NCBI GenBank assembly: GCA_910574935.1
Contig: CAJTCU010000002.1
Span: 124,001 to 188,000, forward strand
Direction of reading: 5' to 3'
From: Oscillospiraceae bacterium
Lineage (GTDB): Bacteria; Bacillota; Clostridia; Oscillospirales; Acutalibacteraceae
DNA length: 64,000 nucleotides
Below are positions 16,451-24,900 of the stretch, piece by piece; within the stretch, counting starts at the first letter, position 1; each line of letters starts with the position of its first letter. The notes below the pieces were generated by a model. That model did not search any database. It had not been told where the DNA came from and saw only the letters and a list, made by a program, of their open reading frames with translations. A program made the translations under genes and the position numbers.

Positions 16451-17281
16451 CTACCTTTCCATCTTCTGCTTTGTGATTTTCTTTTGCTCTGCATTATCTT
16501 TCCGGGGACGGGGCGGCAGTTCCCCGTCCAGTGAAAATCCAGTGCGCTCCTGCTTTGGCGCAAAAACGCCGCCCAGCTCTTTCAGCACTTCACTGGCACT
16601 CTTTTCCACGGCGGGCAGCTCTTGCCCCTCCACCGTGTACCCCGGCAGGAACAGACCGTTCACCATAAAATATCTGGCGTATTCTTGAGGAATGGGCGGG
16701 GAGATTTTGTAAAAAAGGTGCTCGTAAAAAGCCTTTCTCCCATCCAAATATTTCTCTGATGCGGCCTTGTCGGTAAAGCGCTTTTTGTCCTGGTGGGCGA
16801 TGGTTTTCCCATTCTGCCCCGGCAGCACATTCAAGGAAACCCGCCAGCTCACATACCACGCCACGGGCACAGATTTTTTCAGCGCACGGTCGTATTTCGT
16901 GTCCTCGTACACATGGATATACATTCTATATACCATGTTGCTGATTTCATCCGCGTGCCCATCAGAGGATTTCTGCCATACATTGCCGGTGTGCTTTACC
17001 TGGGGCATTTTCAGATACTCCACTGCCTTTTGCAAAAGGAGCGTGACAGCGGCCTGCTCCTGCCATTTCCCCACCATTGACTGTAATTCAGCATATAGGG
17101 ATTTTTCAGCAGAAACACTTTTCTCCATCCAGGCCGTAAGCGTTTCCGTGGATTCCTCCGCAAAAGGCCGCAAAAAACCGTCAGTATCGTTGAAATAGAT
17201 GGTGGAGCTATATTTGAGTTCACTCCCCGGCTGAACATTACCGTGGCTGTAGGCAGTATAGAATTTCTCTTTATCCGCCAA
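16451..17281 (-). CDS. ICE hypothetical protein (276 aa)
   Basis: I do not recognise this protein. It has no signal peptide or membrane segment. Visible stretches are KFYTAYSHGNVQPGSEL, VWQKSSDGHADEISNMVYRM and VAWYVSWRVSLNVLPGQNGK, and a basic C-terminus. The TTG at 17,281 follows AAAGGTGAT with 9-nt spacing. It sits directly after the ParB-like gene in the same direction. Confidence 0.6.
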   Translation of the reverse strand: MADKEKFYTAYSHGNVQPGSELKYSSTIYFNDTDGFLRPFAEESTETLTAWMEKSVSAEKSLYAELQSMVGKWQEQAAVTLLLQKAVEYLKMPQVKHTGNVWQKSSDGHADEISNMVYRMYIHVYEDTKYDRALKKSVPVAWYVSWRVSLNVLPGQNGKTIAHQDKKRFTDKAASEKYLDGRKAFYEHLFYKISPPIPQEYARYFMVNGLFLPGYTVEGQELPAVEKSASEVLKELGGVFAPKQERTGFSLDGELPPRPRKDNAEQKKITKQKMER

Positions 17282-17287
17282 AGGCCA

Positions 17288-19006
17288 TCACCTTTCCTTT
17301 GCGGCGTCTTTCACTGCCTGCTTGGCCTTCTGCCTTTCCTCGGCCTTTTTCTGTAAATCAAGGGCATTGAAAACCTTGCGCTTGACCTCACTGACCGTGG
17401 GGGCCTTGTCATTGGGGAAATACTCCTTGAGCTCACCGCTGGTAAAGGTGTACTTGATTTCGGGTTCAGCCTTAGGCTTGACGATAGAAGATATCTTCTT
17501 TTCGTCCAGCGGAGCGGGGGCCTTAGCGGGCTTGGTGGGTGCAGGGGGAGCAGCTTTCTCCGTTGGCTGAGTGGCATTACCAGTAAGTGACGGTTTGGGG
17601 GTAGAGGCGGCTTTCTCCGGCGCAGGGGCAGCTTTCGCGGCATCTTGGCTGGTCTTTTTCATCGCCGTGGCCTGGGCCATAGTGGGGACAATGCCCTCTT
17701 TCTTGATAAAATCCACCACCTTTTCCTGCTCCTCGGGCTTGAGGTAAGACAGCTCCACCGCCGTATTGAACGGCATTTCCTTTTTGTCCACCTGCTGTTT
17801 CAGGTCTGGCACAAGGGATTCTATGCGCACCAAACGCTGAACCTGGTTGCGGCTCATGCCTAAGTCCTCGGCCACCTGCTGGTCGGAACGCTTTTGGGGC
17901 CCGGAAAGCTGCTCCATCTTGGAGCGCCGCCCGGCCTTGCGGGTCAGGGCATCCAGCTTCATCTTGGCGGCACGGGCCAGCTCAGATGTGGGGATATCCT
18001 GGCGGTGCAGGTTGCCGTCCACCACCTCGATGCGGGCGGTATCATCATCCTCCCGGACGATCACCACGGGCACGGGATAGTTTAACTGCTTGGCAATATC
18101 GTGCCGCCGATGGCCAGAAAGCAGTTCCAGGCCGCCGCCCTCACGGGGCCGGGCCTTGACCGGCTCGTTGATGCCGTTTTCTTTGATGGACTCATACAAA
18201 TCCTTATAGTCCTGGACTTCCCGGTTAATGGAAAATGGGTGGTCTAAGAACTCAAAGAAATAACCGGGGTGCAGGCGCATGGAATAACCCTCGCCCTCCT
18301 GGGGCACAGGCAGGCTTTTCAGCGCGGATTCATCGGGCTTGTCCAGCTTATCTGCGAAAATCTGTGTCACTTTGATACCTTTGGGCGGCTCCACAGCGGT
18401 ATCTTTCGCGGGGCCAGATGCGGGGGCAGCTTTGGTACCACTGGCCTTTACCGGGGCCTCGGGCTTTTTCTCGTCAGTGGCAGGAGCAGCCTTGGTGTCG
18501 GTAGGCTTAACCGGGGTATCAGGTTTCTTGTCACCAGCGGCAGGGGTGGGCTTGACATCGGCGGTCTTTGCCGGGGTTCCTGGCTTCTTATCACCATCAG
18601 CAGGGGCGGGCTTGGTGTCGGTGGGTTTAGCCGGGGTATCGGTTTTTTTATCGCCAGCAGCAGGGGTGGGCTTGACATCGGCGGTCTTTGCCGGGGTTCC
18701 TGGCTTCTTATCACCATCAGCAGGAGCGGTCTTGGTGTCGGTAGGTTTAGCCGGGGTATCAGGCTTTTTGTCGCCAGCGGCAGGTGCGGGCTTACTGTCA
18801 CCAGCCTTTGCTGGGGGCTCGGGCTTTTTATCACCAGTGACAGGTGCAGCCTTGATATCAGCGGGTTTAGTCGTGGTATCAGGCTTCTTGTCGCCAGCAG
18901 CAGGAGCAGCCTTGGCGTCAGCAGCTTTCAGCGCCCCATCGTCCAGCTTTGTCTGTTCGGGCCTTTTTTCGACCGGGGATATGTCTTTTTTCTTGGTATC
19001 GGGCAT
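17288..19006 (-). CDS. ParB/Spo0J-like protein with a long repeat linker
   Basis: This is probably a DNA-binding partition or regulatory protein of the ParB family. Residues about 20-200 form a Pro/Ala/Lys linker built from repeats of about 20 residues (GDKKPDTPAKPTDTK-like). The ParB N-domain follows, with ELLSGHRRHDIAKQL (the GxxR CTPase-type motif region) and EVVDGNLHRQD. A helix-turn-helix lies in SDQQVAEDLGMSRNQVQRLVR. The C-terminal third is a second Ala/Pro-rich region and a basic end. The ATG at 19,006 follows AAGGAGG. No ParA gene is seen; the place where one often lies is taken by the IS. The protein is a candidate binder of the dispersed palindromes. Confidence 0.85.
   Translation of the reverse strand: MPDTKKKDISPVEKRPEQTKLDDGALKAADAKAAPAAGDKKPDTTTKPADIKAAPVTGDKKPEPPAKAGDSKPAPAAGDKKPDTPAKPTDTKTAPADGDKKPGTPAKTADVKPTPAAGDKKTDTPAKPTDTKPAPADGDKKPGTPAKTADVKPTPAAGDKKPDTPVKPTDTKAAPATDEKKPEAPVKASGTKAAPASGPAKDTAVEPPKGIKVTQIFADKLDKPDESALKSLPVPQEGEGYSMRLHPGYFFEFLDHPFSINREVQDYKDLYESIKENGINEPVKARPREGGGLELLSGHRRHDIAKQLNYPVPVVIVREDDDTARIEVVDGNLHRQDIPTSELARAAKMKLDALTRKAGRRSKMEQLSGPQKRSDQQVAEDLGMSRNQVQRLVRIESLVPDLKQQVDKKEMPFNTAVELSYLKPEEQEKVVDFIKKEGIVPTMAQATAMKKTSQDAAKAAPAPEKAASTPKPSLTGNATQPTEKAAPPAPTKPAKAPAPLDEKKISSIVKPKAEPEIKYTFTSGELKEYFPNDKAPTVSEVKRKVFNALDLQKKAEERQKAKQAVKDAAKER
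18451..18930. repeat. 60-bp tandem repeats in the parB-like gene
   Basis: About eight consecutive 60-bp units encode the linker of the ParB-like protein. Units alternate between two variants, so 120-bp blocks are almost identical (for example 18,547-18,606 and 18,667-18,726). The period is exact, which shows recent expansion by slippage or unequal recombination. Confidence 0.9.
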
Positions 19007-19024
19007 TAAATTCCTCCTTCTTTT

Positions 19025-19048
19025 TGTGTCCCAACTTGGGACATATTT
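19025..19048. repeat. Dispersed ICE palindrome, copy 7
   Basis: TGTGTCCCAA / TTGGGACATATTT, directly ahead of the RBS of the parB-like gene and about 25 bp from copy 8. Confidence 0.9.
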
Positions 19049-19084
19049 TTTACGGATAAAGCCAGAAATGTGTCCCAAGCTGGG

Positions 19085-20559
19085 CAATGCCATTAAGTTA
19101 ACCATACATCAAAGCAGCCATCAAGGTGCTATTCATCGAGAGGAGAGATAAAAGCAAGAAATACGATTGCCAGATGAGGAACGTCTGGGGAAAACTCTGC
19201 CAGGGCGAACCGGAAGGCGTTTTCTGCGAAGGAGAGCCTCCAAATTCTTCACAGAACGGCGCAGGAAACGGCAGCAGGCAAAGACAGCGTCGGAGAAGTT
19301 GAGGCGCTGTCTTCTTTTCTGCGAATCCTGCGATATTTTCACACCCCAGGAAACGGCTTGCGCAAAGTTGAAAATCAGGAAAGCGGCGAAAACCTCTTGC
19401 AAAACCAGCATCGGGATTTTCGAGTGGAGGTGGATCAGGCCCACCGTGTATTTCAGGCTGCGGAAGGAGGTTTCAATACCCCAGCGCCTGGCGTAAAGCG
19501 CCTTCAATTTTTCAGAAGGGAACTCCTCCGAATCCAGATTTGTGATCAGAGTTTCTGTGTCCCCGTCACTGGTCTCTATACGGACAGCCCGAAAGTGAAG
19601 TGCATAAAACTCTGTTCTCCCAACAGGCAGAAAATCGAATGTTCTTTGGGCAGTGAGATGATAGTAATTTTCTGGAATGGACGCATTTGTCTTCTCTAAT
19701 TGACCCTTGGAAAACCGGCCCAGAGCCAGGGTTACGGGTTCGTCAAACATCGGGGAATCCGGCAGCCGCACGCCAAAAATGGAGTCCCGTTCTTTCAGGC
19801 GGATCACATAGTTCCAGCCCCGGTTTTCCAGGTGGGCCAGGTTATTCAGAGAGCCGTAATTCCGGTCGGCCAGGACAATTACAGGCTCTGAAACGGAGGA
19901 ACGGTCTGCCATTTCGCACAGGGCCTTGTTTTCGTTTTTTTCGTGCTCTTTTTGCACGATCAGATCCGTGTAGATCCCATTTTCCAGGTCAAAAAGCGCG
20001 TTTATGTGATGCTTGTTCCACCCATGCTGGCGGTCTGTTCCGGGGAGGTAGGAAAGCGGGTCTTGGGGATACCCAGCTGATTTCAAGGACGAGCCGTCCG
20101 CGGCGAACAGGCGGTATCCATGGTATTTCTTTTCCGGATGGAGCTGATTTGTAAACCCGTGGAATAAGGCTTCCAGCGCTTCGGGCAGCAGCTTTTTCCG
20201 CTGCTGCACAAACGCGGGGGTGGAGGGTGCTTTTTCCTGGAAATGGAAGGATTTCATCAGATTCTTACCCACGCTTTCGCTGCCCATAGTGAGCAGAAGA
20301 AGTATGATTTTTTCAAAATCCAACGCCCTGTGGCGGGTAAAATCTTTTCCGGGCCGGTTGGCGTATGCTTCCGGGGTTTTTCCCAGCTTTTTGACCAACG
20401 AGAGCAGCTTTTTGCGCAATCCTTTTGCAGTGTGTTCCATCCTTTTTGCCCCCTGAAAATCTTTTTTCAAGGGGCTTCGCCGCATATTTTTTCTCTTTTG
20501 TCAAGGGTTTTTGTCTTTTCTTTATGGTTTTTTAGAGATTCCTTATCTTAATGGCATTG
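19085..20559 (-). mobile_element. IS4-family insertion sequence with 11-bp target duplication
   Basis: The 1,475-bp element has terminal inverted repeats beginning CAATGCCATTAAG on both ends. It is flanked by identical 11-bp copies CCCAAGCTGGG at 19,074-19,084 and 20,560-20,570, which is a target duplication of normal size for IS4-family elements. The target is the centre of a dispersed palindrome, with a CCC-N5-GGG layout close in style to the symmetric target known for IS231. Confidence 0.92.
19133..20440 (-). CDS. IS4-family DDE transposase
   Basis: It catalyses cut-and-paste movement of the IS. The first Asp lies in RLFAADGSSLKS, the second in VIVLADRNYGSL, and the Glu in the IS4 signature YARRWGIETSFRSLK, which matches the Y-x2-R-x3-E-x6-K pattern exactly. 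The 435-residue frame is intact, so the element may be active. I chose the ATG at 20,440 (MEHTAKGLRKK) after a purine-rich GGGGGCAAAAAGG; the frame is open to an ATG at 20,485. The basic C-terminus runs almost to the left inverted repeat. Confidence 0.93.
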   Translation of the reverse strand: MEHTAKGLRKKLLSLVKKLGKTPEAYANRPGKDFTRHRALDFEKIILLLLTMGSESVGKNLMKSFHFQEKAPSTPAFVQQRKKLLPEALEALFHGFTNQLHPEKKYHGYRLFAADGSSLKSAGYPQDPLSYLPGTDRQHGWNKHHINALFDLENGIYTDLIVQKEHEKNENKALCEMADRSSVSEPVIVLADRNYGSLNNLAHLENRGWNYVIRLKERDSIFGVRLPDSPMFDEPVTLALGRFSKGQLEKTNASIPENYYHLTAQRTFDFLPVGRTEFYALHFRAVRIETSDGDTETLITNLDSEEFPSEKLKALYARRWGIETSFRSLKYTVGLIHLHSKIPMLVLQEVFAAFLIFNFAQAVSWGVKISQDSQKRRQRLNFSDAVFACCRFLRRSVKNLEALLRRKRLPVRPGRVFPRRSSSGNRISCFYLSSR

Positions 20560-20619
20560 CCCAAGCTGGGACACATTTCCAAACTCTATGCCATATTCCT
20601 GTTGCAATTTTTAGGAAAT

Positions 20620-20648
20620 TTGCATTTTGATTCCAGGCGCGGTACAAT
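20620..20648 (+). promoter_or_regulatory. Sigma-A-type promoter for the SLH-CAP gene
   Basis: TTGCAT (20,620-20,625), 17-bp spacer, TACAAT (20,643-20,648), followed after about 40 bp by AAAGGGG and the ATG at 20,691. Confidence 0.6.
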
Positions 20649-20690
20649 TATATTGCAAGAAATAAACAAGTTTCTGAAAGGGGCTCTAAC

Positions 20691-21914
20691 ATGAAAAAGC
20701 GTTTTTCTTTTGTACTCGCCCTGGTACTTCTTATCACCTCCCTTTGGGCGCCCTCTGCCCAGGCAAAGAGCATTTCTGATTTTACGGACGTAAAACCCGG
20801 CGCATGGTACTTCGGTGCCGTGCAGTACGCCGTGTCAAATGAGCTGTTCTGTGGCACGTCGGCTACCACATTTAGCCCCAACACACCCATGACGAGGGGA
20901 ATGTTCATCACGGTCTTAGGCCGCCTGCATGGGGTAGAAACAAATTATGGACGGTTCGATTATGACAACTTCAACGACGTTTACCAGGGGGATTATTTCT
21001 ATCCCTATGCGGTGTGGGCCAGGGATAACGGTATCGCAACCGGTAGCTTCTTCTATCCCGATATCCCCATCTTACGGGAAGATATGGCGGATTTTTTCTA
21101 CCGCTATTTCCAGAAATTCGGCTATCCTCTGGTAGAACGACAGTCGGACTACCTCACCTTTACAGACTGTGACAGGGTTTCTCCCCATGCAGAAATGGGT
21201 ATGCAATGGGCCGTCCGCTATGGTATCTTGAATGGCACCGGGCAGAAAAAGCTGGAGCCCCAGGGCCAAGCCACCCGGGCACAGGTAGCACAGATTTTTC
21301 TAAATTTCAGTAAGCTAAAGAGTTATACGGCCTCTGCTCCCGTGGTAACGCCCACGCCTGCACCAACTCCCGAACCCTCCCCTTCCACCCCACCTTGGCA
21401 CAATTACCATCCGGTCTACGAACTACTCACCGGGAAGTCAGAAAAGGACGCCCACGGCGGCTATTTTGATTATGATTTGGCAAACGAAGTCACCCGGCAA
21501 ATCAACGAGCTTCGGAAAACGAAAGGATTATATGAGCTGCAATTTCACCCCCTTGTAAGAGATTGGGCGGACATCCGCGCCAAAGAAAGCGAAGTCCGTT
21601 TTGAGCATATCCGGCCCGATGGCAGCATTTGCCTGACAGTAGGCGAAGGTTTGAACGTGGAGAATGTCTATAAGAGCATTGGATATCCCGCCTATTACCG
21701 CAATAATACGGAGAAGATGGCAGAAAGGATCGTGGACTCCTGGTACAACTCCATCGGCCACCGCCGGAATATGCTGCACAACGAAATGGACGTGGCGGCA
21801 GTATCATGTTACATTGTGGGGAATAACGTGTATGCCGCCCATTTGTTCAGTAAACACCCCCTTTACTTCTTTGATTATGACGTGTACGAAATTTACGGCT
21901 GGCCCCGGTCGTAA
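20691..21914 (+). CDS. Secreted SLH-domain protein with a CAP/SCP domain
   Basis: A 407-residue exported protein. The signal peptide is residues 1-25 (SFVLALVLLITSLWAPSAQA). Three SLH-like repeats follow (DFTDVKPGAWYFGAVQYAV, NDVYQGDYFYPYAVWARDNG, SPHAEMGMQWAVRYGILNG), which would bind secondary cell-wall polymer. A Pro/Thr linker at about 215-235 leads to a CAP domain with ANEVTRQINELRKTKG, HPLVRDWADIRAKES, SWYNSIGHRRNMLHNEM and VYAAHLFSK. CAP proteins of this type are found on the surface of many Firmicutes; substrates are unknown. It converges on the DUF11 protein gene and is probably surface cargo of the ICE. Confidence 0.9.
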   Translation: MKKRFSFVLALVLLITSLWAPSAQAKSISDFTDVKPGAWYFGAVQYAVSNELFCGTSATTFSPNTPMTRGMFITVLGRLHGVETNYGRFDYDNFNDVYQGDYFYPYAVWARDNGIATGSFFYPDIPILREDMADFFYRYFQKFGYPLVERQSDYLTFTDCDRVSPHAEMGMQWAVRYGILNGTGQKKLEPQGQATRAQVAQIFLNFSKLKSYTASAPVVTPTPAPTPEPSPSTPPWHNYHPVYELLTGKSEKDAHGGYFDYDLANEVTRQINELRKTKGLYELQFHPLVRDWADIRAKESEVRFEHIRPDGSICLTVGEGLNVENVYKSIGYPAYYRNNTEKMAERIVDSWYNSIGHRRNMLHNEMDVAAVSCYIVGNNVYAAHLFSKHPLYFFDYDVYEIYGWPRS

Positions 21915-21918
21915 TTGA

Positions 21919-21947
21919 GAAAGCCCCTTTGGGAGCTTTCTTTTTTT
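21919..21947 (+). terminator. Intrinsic terminator after the SLH-CAP gene
   Basis: Stem GAAAGCCCC / GGGAGCTTTC followed by seven T residues. It ends at the stop codon of the convergent DUF11 gene. Confidence 0.85.
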
Positions 21948-24900
21948 ACCATTCATCGTCCAGCAGCTTTATCCAGGTTTCCCGGCCCTTGCTGTCCTTG
22001 GTGTATTCGTGGCTATTGCTGACCTCGGCCACCAGCGGGGCAAAGGAACCCACATCTGTAAAGGTGCGCCCTATCAGCCCGCTGCGGTCGGGGTTGGTGT
22101 CACGCTCGGTAAAGGCACAGAAATCACTGGCTATCTTGATACGGCTCACATGGGCTTTCGGGTCTGCGATATAAGCAGTAAAATCTCTCTTGAACGCTTC
22201 TCCCAGTATACGGTACGCCTGTTCCTGGGTAGCGGGGCCGCTCCCTATGGATTCAGAAGGATATTCCGTCGGGGAAACCATCCCTAAAGACATCAGGAAA
22301 CGGGCCTCCACGGTTTTGACAGCATCGGGCACAGTTTTTGTCCCCGCACCCAAAGATTTGCGGTAACCGTCCGTCATGATGCGGTACGCGAGCTGGCATA
22401 CCTGCCGGAGGGTAATGGGGTCGTCAGGCCCCCATTTGTGGGTGGGGTTCCCATCGCTGTCACCATAGCCAACGAACATGGCATAGTGGATATCCGTAAA
22501 GGGGATCGTCACATCATCCATAATGGATACCTCCGGGGCGGTGACGTTCACGTCCCTATGGCTGGTGCTCTTTAGGGAGGCATGGTTGGTGAAAGCCTTG
22601 CCCGATGCGTCCGTCTTGAACTCCACGCTGAACACGGCCTCTACAGACTGCCCAGGCTGAATATCACCCAGGTCTATCACAAGGTCGCGCCCGTCAAAAT
22701 CCCACACGGCCTTGGACGCTTTCACGCCGTCGATGGTGATGGAATCGTTGAGCAGGGTCATAAGAGAGTTGTCCAGAGTATCGACGGCCTGGACGCCGCT
22801 CCACACCTTGTCACTGGTATTGCTTGCGGTGATGGTGTAGGTAATGGTTTCATGGGGCTGCACGATGGTCTTGTCCACGGTCTTTGTACCGCTGGGTTGC
22901 TGGACAGGCTTGTCCGGCTGGCCGGGCGTGGGGGTAGGCGTAGGCGTGGGTTCGGGAACCGTCACCCCAGGGTCAGTGCCGGTCTTATCTCCGTTGTCCC
23001 CCTTGCCAATAGCCGTATTGGTGATGGTCGTACCCTCCGCGCTGTCCAGGACGCGCACGTCAAATTCGATAACGGCCTCCTGGTTGGGCTTCAAGTCCCC
23101 GGCGGCAACCTCAATAGCCCGGCCCGAAATTCCATAGGAGACCGTCTTGCCGTCCACCCGCACAGAACCGGACAAAAATTCCAGCCCAGCGGGTATCACG
23201 TCGGAAACCGTGACGTTCTTCCAGTCGGCGGTAGCGTTCGCACCGTTCTTCACCTTGATAGTGTAGGTGAAAATGTCACCGGGCTTGGCCTCGCTCTTGC
23301 TGGCGCTCTTGGAAAGAGACGGCTCGGTCTTGCCGCCGTCAATGTCCACACCAGTATCGGGGAGTTGAATGTCCTCCCGGTCAGGGCTTTTCACGATGGC
23401 GGTGTTGGTGATGTACATTCCCTGTGCCCCCTCGTCCACGGTGACGCGGAACGAGAAAGTTTTGGTCTGTCCCGGCTCCACGGTATCAGCCAGGAGTTTT
23501 AGTGTGCGGCTGCTGGCGTTGTAGGAAAAATCATTGGTTGACCTGCCGTTTATCTCCACGCTCCCGGAAACAAAACTCAGGTGCTCGGGAATAACGTCAA
23601 TGACTTCGACATTCTTCCAGGGGCCAGAGGCGGTAGAAGCGTTGCGCACGGCAAGGGAGTAAGTAAGCGTATCGCCCACTTTGGCCTTGGACTTGTCCAC
23701 GGTTTTAGCGCTGACGCTGCCCTCGGCCTTGCCGTCTGTCACGGTCACATCACTGGGCGTGGTGACGGTAACGGGCCCACCGTTTTTTGCGGTGATAACG
23801 GCTGTATTCCCGAACTTTTTCCCATAGGCGTTTGAGTTGACCGCCGCTGTAAAAGTGACGGTTTTCGTCTGGCCCGGAGCGATATCCCCCAGCTCCACCC
23901 GGAGCTGCCGGGCCGTACCGTCAAAAAAATGACGGGCAGGAAGGCCGTCCACCTGGACGCTGTTGGGGTTCAGGGTCAGGTATTCGGAGAGGGTATCGGT
24001 TACAACTACATCTTTCAAATTGGACGTAACCTTGTCGGAATTGTGGGCGGTAATGGTGTAGGTCAGGATATCGCCCACTTTGGCAGTGGTCTGGCTGACG
24101 GTCTTTGTGCCGCTCAACTCGCATTTCCCCAGCCCAATTTCCACGCCGTTGTCGCTGGCGGTGCGCTTGCCGTTATCCCCCTGGGCAGTGGCAACATTAC
24201 GGATGATATCCTCGGCGGCACGCTCCAAAACCTTCACCTGGAACGTCACCCGGACACTCTCGTTGGGCTTCAGATCGCCAAGCTGTACTTCCAGCACCTG
24301 CCCGGCGAGGGTATATTTTGTAGTGGTATCGTCAACGGCAACGGTGCCGCCCACCAGCTCCACGCCAACCGGGAGCACGTCGGCGAGCACCACGTTTTTC
24401 CAGTCAGCGGTGGCCTTGGCTCCATTCTTGACTTCCACGGTGTAGGTGAAAGTATCTCCGGGCTTGGCCTTTTTCACGCTGGAGGTTTTCGTCATGATGG
24501 GCTCGGTCTGGCCCCCGCCGATCTCCACACCAGTGTCCGGGAGCTGCATATCCTCCCGGTCGGGGCTGGTGACTTTGGCGGTGTTCACGATGTACTGCCC
24601 CTGGGTCCCGTCCTCTACCGTAACGCGGAACGTATAGGTCAGGGTCTTGCCGATTTCAATTTTGTCGGCAATCAGGGTCAGTGTGCGGGTGTCGGCATTA
24701 TAGGAATAATCGTTGCTGGAACGGCCGTCCACTTCCACACTGCCGGGGACAAAAGCCAGGTGTTCGGGAATCGTATCCGTCACCTTGACATTTTTCCAAT
24801 CAGCAGTAGCGGTGCTGGCGTTGCGCAGGGCGATGGAGTAGGTAAGGGTATCGCCCACATTAGCCTTGGACTTGCTGACCGTCTTGGCCCCGGAACTGCC

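Larger units (their letters stand above)
19066..20577. repeat. Dispersed ICE palindrome, copy 8, split by the IS
   Basis: Left part AAATGTGTCCCAAGCTGGG ends at 19,084; right part CCCAAGCTGGGACACATTT starts at 20,560. Joining them over the duplicated 11 bp CCCAAGCTGGG restores a perfect palindrome. Confidence 0.9.

Noticed and set aside
18451-18930. CRISPR or iteron array
   Set aside because: The 60-bp units are coding, in frame, and encode the Pro/Ala/Lys linker of the ParB-like protein.
18269-19151. Long Gly/Ser/Leu-rich plus-strand frames
   Set aside because: They are the reverse strand of the repeat linker in the ParB-like gene; low-complexity coding DNA often leaves all frames open.
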